DNA of 7,945 nucleotides from positions 1 to 7,945 of the forward strand of contig CALGUT010000225.1 in NCBI GenBank assembly GCA_937920335.1. The letters are read 5' to 3'. This document shows, piece by piece, positions 6,155-7,945 of the stretch. Source of the stretch: an uncultured Opitutales bacterium. GTDB taxonomy: Bacteria > Verrucomicrobiota > Verrucomicrobiia > Opitutales > UBA2995. The notes under the pieces were generated by a model, which saw only the letters and a list, made by a program, of their open reading frames with translations, made no database searches and was not told where the DNA came from. The translations under genes were made by a program, and so were the position numbers. Numbering within the stretch: position 1 is the stretch's first letter; each line of letters opens with the position of its first letter.

Positions 6155-7144
6155 ATGAACCGATCGATCTTTCTACTTCTCTGCTCCCTTTTCCTTTTTT
6201 CGACTTTATTGAGGGCCGAATCCCTGAAGTTGGCTTCCGATGTGTGGCCACCTTTCACCAATCACATGGGAAAGACAAGGACTGCTCTAAACCTTGTAAG
6301 TGAAGCTCTTATCCGCGGAGGCACGCCCTCGAAGGTATTCGTTCTGGAAGAGTTCACCGCAGTTACAGAAGGAATCCTAGATAAAACCTATGATGGCAGT
6401 GCGGCACTCTGGCGCACCCCCGAACGTGATGGTCTGCTGCTATTTTCTGAACCCTATCTTGAAAATCGCCTTGTTCTAGTAGGGCGCAAAGGAACCGATG
6501 TTTCGGCGAAATCTCTAGTGGATTTGAAAGAAGGAAGTAAAGTTGGCCTGGTCGAGGACTACGCCTATGGCGAAGATGTAACAAAAGCGAGTGGCCCTGA
6601 ATTCATCTAAGGAGCCAGTGATCAGGACAATCTGGATAAACTCCTTGAAAGCCAGGTTGATTACATACTGGTAGACGACTTACTCATAAGCTTCATGCTG
6701 CAGTACCAAAGGGAAGAAGCTGGAAAATTCCTCCAAGTGGGTAAACAGCATATGACCAAACGGTCATTGCATTTCGCCATACGCAAGGAGACACCTGGAG
6801 CTCAAGAGATTATGGACAAATTTAATACCGCGATTACCGAAATGATGATCGACGGAACCTACAATCGCATCCTGAAGCTTCAGTGGATCCAGGCTGATGT
6901 CGATGGAGATGGCCGTCTCGACCTGGTCGCTGCAGACAAATTCGCAGGCTCTGACAAACCGATCGGCGGGTATAACGTGTTGTTTCCTGACATGAAATTT
7001 GAAGGAGAAACCAAGCCTTCGAATTACTACATCGATGGCAAAAAGTATGACGGATGGGATAATATACCCAATGACTATAAAATCGACGCGACGTCTTCAA
7101 GGAAGCGCCCACCCCCAGTCAACGCTTTCACCTTTCCCTACTAA
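6155..7144 (+). pseudogene. Solute-binding protein (family 3 type) split by an in-frame TAA, with a C-terminal extension
   Basis: Related proteins bind amino acids or similar small solutes in the periplasm for ABC transporters or receptors. Reading through, the frame has 329 codons. Residues 1-21 are a Sec signal peptide (hydrophobic core FLLLCSLFLFSTLL, cleavage near RA-ES). SDVWPPFT (28-35) and ALWRTPERDGLLLFSEPYLE (84-103) are typical of SBP_bac_3. Codon 152 is TAA (6608-6610). The same frame then continues as GASDQDNLDKLLESQVDYIL and LVDDLLISF, the expected second half of the domain, up to about residue 245. One base change could restore the gene, for example GAA or TAT. The upstream half alone would lack the second lobe. 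An ATG at 6695 could start the downstream part, but without a signal peptide. From about 246 to 329 there is an extension with DVDGDGRLD (248-256), a calcium-loop motif not usual in this family. No transporter genes are adjacent. A recent nonsense mutation, sequencing error or readthrough are all possible. Confidence 0.8.
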
Positions 7145-7193
7145 ACGTACCTTAGTTGATCCGCTTTATTCTTCGATGGTTCGTCATCGCAAC

Positions 7194-7553
7194 CTACTCT
7201 TTCTCCCGGAGTATCAGTAATTCGATACGCTTCACTTCACGGAGGATGCGATTGGTGTGCATTTCCATCCAGAAGTAGATTTTCACAAGTCCGACTGAAA
7301 GTACACAGGCTGAAAAACTGAACCCCCAGAACAGTTGCTGCTTGGTAGCTTCTGCACCGAGAAACTTTACCACGCATACGATTGCCAGCCCGAAAAAAAC
7401 CAGACTCAAGACGAGTCCGAAGGTATTCCACCAACGATTGCGACCGCGAAACACGCTGATCAAGTCGTCCATCACATGCGTTTCTTCAATCCCTAATCCA
7501 TCTCCTTGGGAGTTCCTCAGAGCTTCCTGAATTCTATCATCCAGATTATTCAT
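7194..7553 (-). CDS. Two-helix membrane protein, DUF6768-like
   Basis: The 119-residue protein has a polar N-terminus (LDDRIQEALRNSQGDGL), then a helix pair at about 43-63 (WNTFGLVLSLVFFGLAIVCV) and 73-94 (SFSACVLSVGLVKIYFWM in part). It ends in a charged helix with MEMHTNRILREVKRIEL (96-112). The segment FRGRNRWW before the first membrane helix and the KIYFWMEM...REVKRIEL end resemble the small DUF6768 family, whose function is unknown. I recognise this by pattern, not by search. The start overlaps the sigma-factor stop (ATGA), and a good Shine-Dalgarno sequence lies seven bases upstream, so the two are almost certainly translated from one mRNA. The context suggests a membrane partner or anti-sigma-like regulator, but no known anti-sigma zinc motif is present. 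The gene converges on the broken solute-binding gene, with 49 bases between their ends. Confidence 0.8.
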   Translation of the reverse strand: MNNLDDRIQEALRNSQGDGLGIEETHVMDDLISVFRGRNRWWNTFGLVLSLVFFGLAIVCVVKFLGAEATKQQLFWGFSFSACVLSVGLVKIYFWMEMHTNRILREVKRIELLILREKE

Positions 7554-7945
7554 ATCATTGTCCTCTCTATGTGTTGTTTAAGTGTTTCCCGAAGCTCAAA
7601 GAGTCGTGACTTCACCGTGCCGACTGGGAGGTCCAGGATCTCTGCGATTTCCGAGACCCGAAGTCCTGTTTCGTAAAATAGATGCAGTAACTTTCGAGCA
7701 TCAGAATCAAGCTGAGCAATCGCTTCTTCCAACGTCACCGTAACATCGTCGTTACCATTTTCTACTAATTGGGAATCCGACTGGTGCTGCTCAAGCACCT
7801 CTCGGTGCCGCCGATCTGTTTGTTGCTTGCGGATCCAGTCGGCACAGCGTCGATCCAGAATACGAAACGCCCAGCGGGGAAAACAGGCCGGGTCGTCCAG
7901 CCGCTTCAATCCCTTGGCGATCGATATCCAGGTATTCTGCGTGAC
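7550..7945 (-). CDS. ECF-type RNA polymerase sigma factor, N-terminus cut by the window edge
   Basis: The frame is open to the right edge, giving 131 visible residues; about 45 more would be expected for a full ECF sigma factor of 170-190. The visible start VTQNTWISIAKGLKRLDDPA and the following FPRWAFRILDRRCADWIRK correspond to sigma region 2 (core RNA polymerase binding, -10 recognition). A variable linker of about 30 residues follows. Region 4 (about 72-125) contains LDSDARKLLHLFYETGLRVS and EIAEILDLPVGTVKSRL, the helix-turn-helix that reads the -35 element. A TTG at 7909 could be mistaken for the start, but the coding pattern continues upstream of it, so it is internal. The last codons are ACA ATG ATA TGA, and the TGA overlaps the next gene's ATG. 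The signal it answers and its regulon cannot be read here. The overlapping membrane-protein gene is the natural candidate partner. Confidence 0.93.
   Translation of the reverse strand, partial: VTQNTWISIAKGLKRLDDPACFPRWAFRILDRRCADWIRKQQTDRRHREVLEQHQSDSQLVENGNDDVTVTLEEAIAQLDSDARKLLHLFYETGLRVSEIAEILDLPVGTVKSRLFELRETLKQHIERTMI
7561..7567 (-). promoter_or_regulatory. Shine-Dalgarno sequence for the DUF6768-like gene
   Basis: On the minus strand GAGAGGA ends seven bases before the ATG at 7553-7551. It lies inside the last codons of the sigma-factor gene. It is the only well-placed ribosome site found in the window and supports the start that overlaps the upstream stop. Confidence 0.6.

Noticed and set aside
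458..6610. Stop-codon reassignment explaining the internal TAG and TAA
   Set aside because: TAA, TAG and TGA each end intact genes in the window, and the ACT gene also carries a frameshift.
6695..7144. A separate 149-residue gene starting at ATG 6695
   Set aside because: It is the second half of the solute-binding domain in the same frame, and the domain sequence already resumes directly after the TAA, upstream of this ATG.
7174..7189. Bidirectional terminator between the converging genes
   Set aside because: The stem CGATG/CATCG has only five pairs and neither strand has a T-run after it.
7550..7909. Sigma factor starting at TTG 7909
   Set aside because: Region 2 sequence (VTQNTWISIAKG) continues upstream in frame to the window edge, so the TTG is internal.

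Overview
The window looks like a piece of a free-living bacterial chromosome, most likely from the Verrucomicrobiota or the wider Planctomycetota-Verrucomicrobiota group. This is inferred from gene content only: two different Gfo/Idh/MocA oxidoreductases with twin-arginine (Tat) leaders, a secreted neutral-ceramidase-like protein, a stand-alone RRM protein, and an ECF sigma factor overlapping a small DUF6768-like membrane protein. Shine-Dalgarno sequences are absent or badly placed before most starts. The one good example precedes the DUF6768-like gene. TAA, TAG and TGA all end intact genes here, so there is no sign of codon reassignment.

Left part (1-2838): an AT-rich stretch with a doubtful minus-strand open frame running off the left edge; a decayed ACT-domain gene (363-778) with a one-base frameshift and an internal TAG; an unrecognised 190-residue protein (804-1376); and a secreted ceramidase-fold protein (1393-2838) whose usual catalytic serine position is arginine. 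The last three lie on the plus strand with gaps of 25 and 16 bases and may form one transcription unit.

Middle part (2839-6154): a 306-base spacer, an RRM protein (3145-3393), and two Tat-dependent Gfo/Idh/MocA proteins (3472-4530 and 4729-6069). Two spacers carry a 38-bp direct repeat (2847-2884 and 4592-4629). On the minus strand the repeat reads as the C-terminal end of a protein (SEFDE...FEY), so it may be a gene or mobile-element scar. The second oxidoreductase gene has the best sigma-70-like promoter in the window.

Right part (6155-7945): a periplasmic solute-binding protein gene interrupted by one in-frame TAA (6608-6610), with an unusual C-terminal extension carrying a DxDGDGxxD calcium-loop motif. 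Converging on it from the right edge is an ECF sigma factor, cut by the window end, whose stop overlaps the start of a two-helix membrane protein.

The secreted proteins fit an organism that handles sugars, lipids or other organic matter in its envelope, but no complete pathway is present. I found no rRNA, tRNA, CRISPR array, intact insertion sequence or clearly new defence or mobile system. The most unusual signals are the coding-like repeat pair, the two broken genes, the odd C-terminal extension and the sigma/membrane-protein pair.
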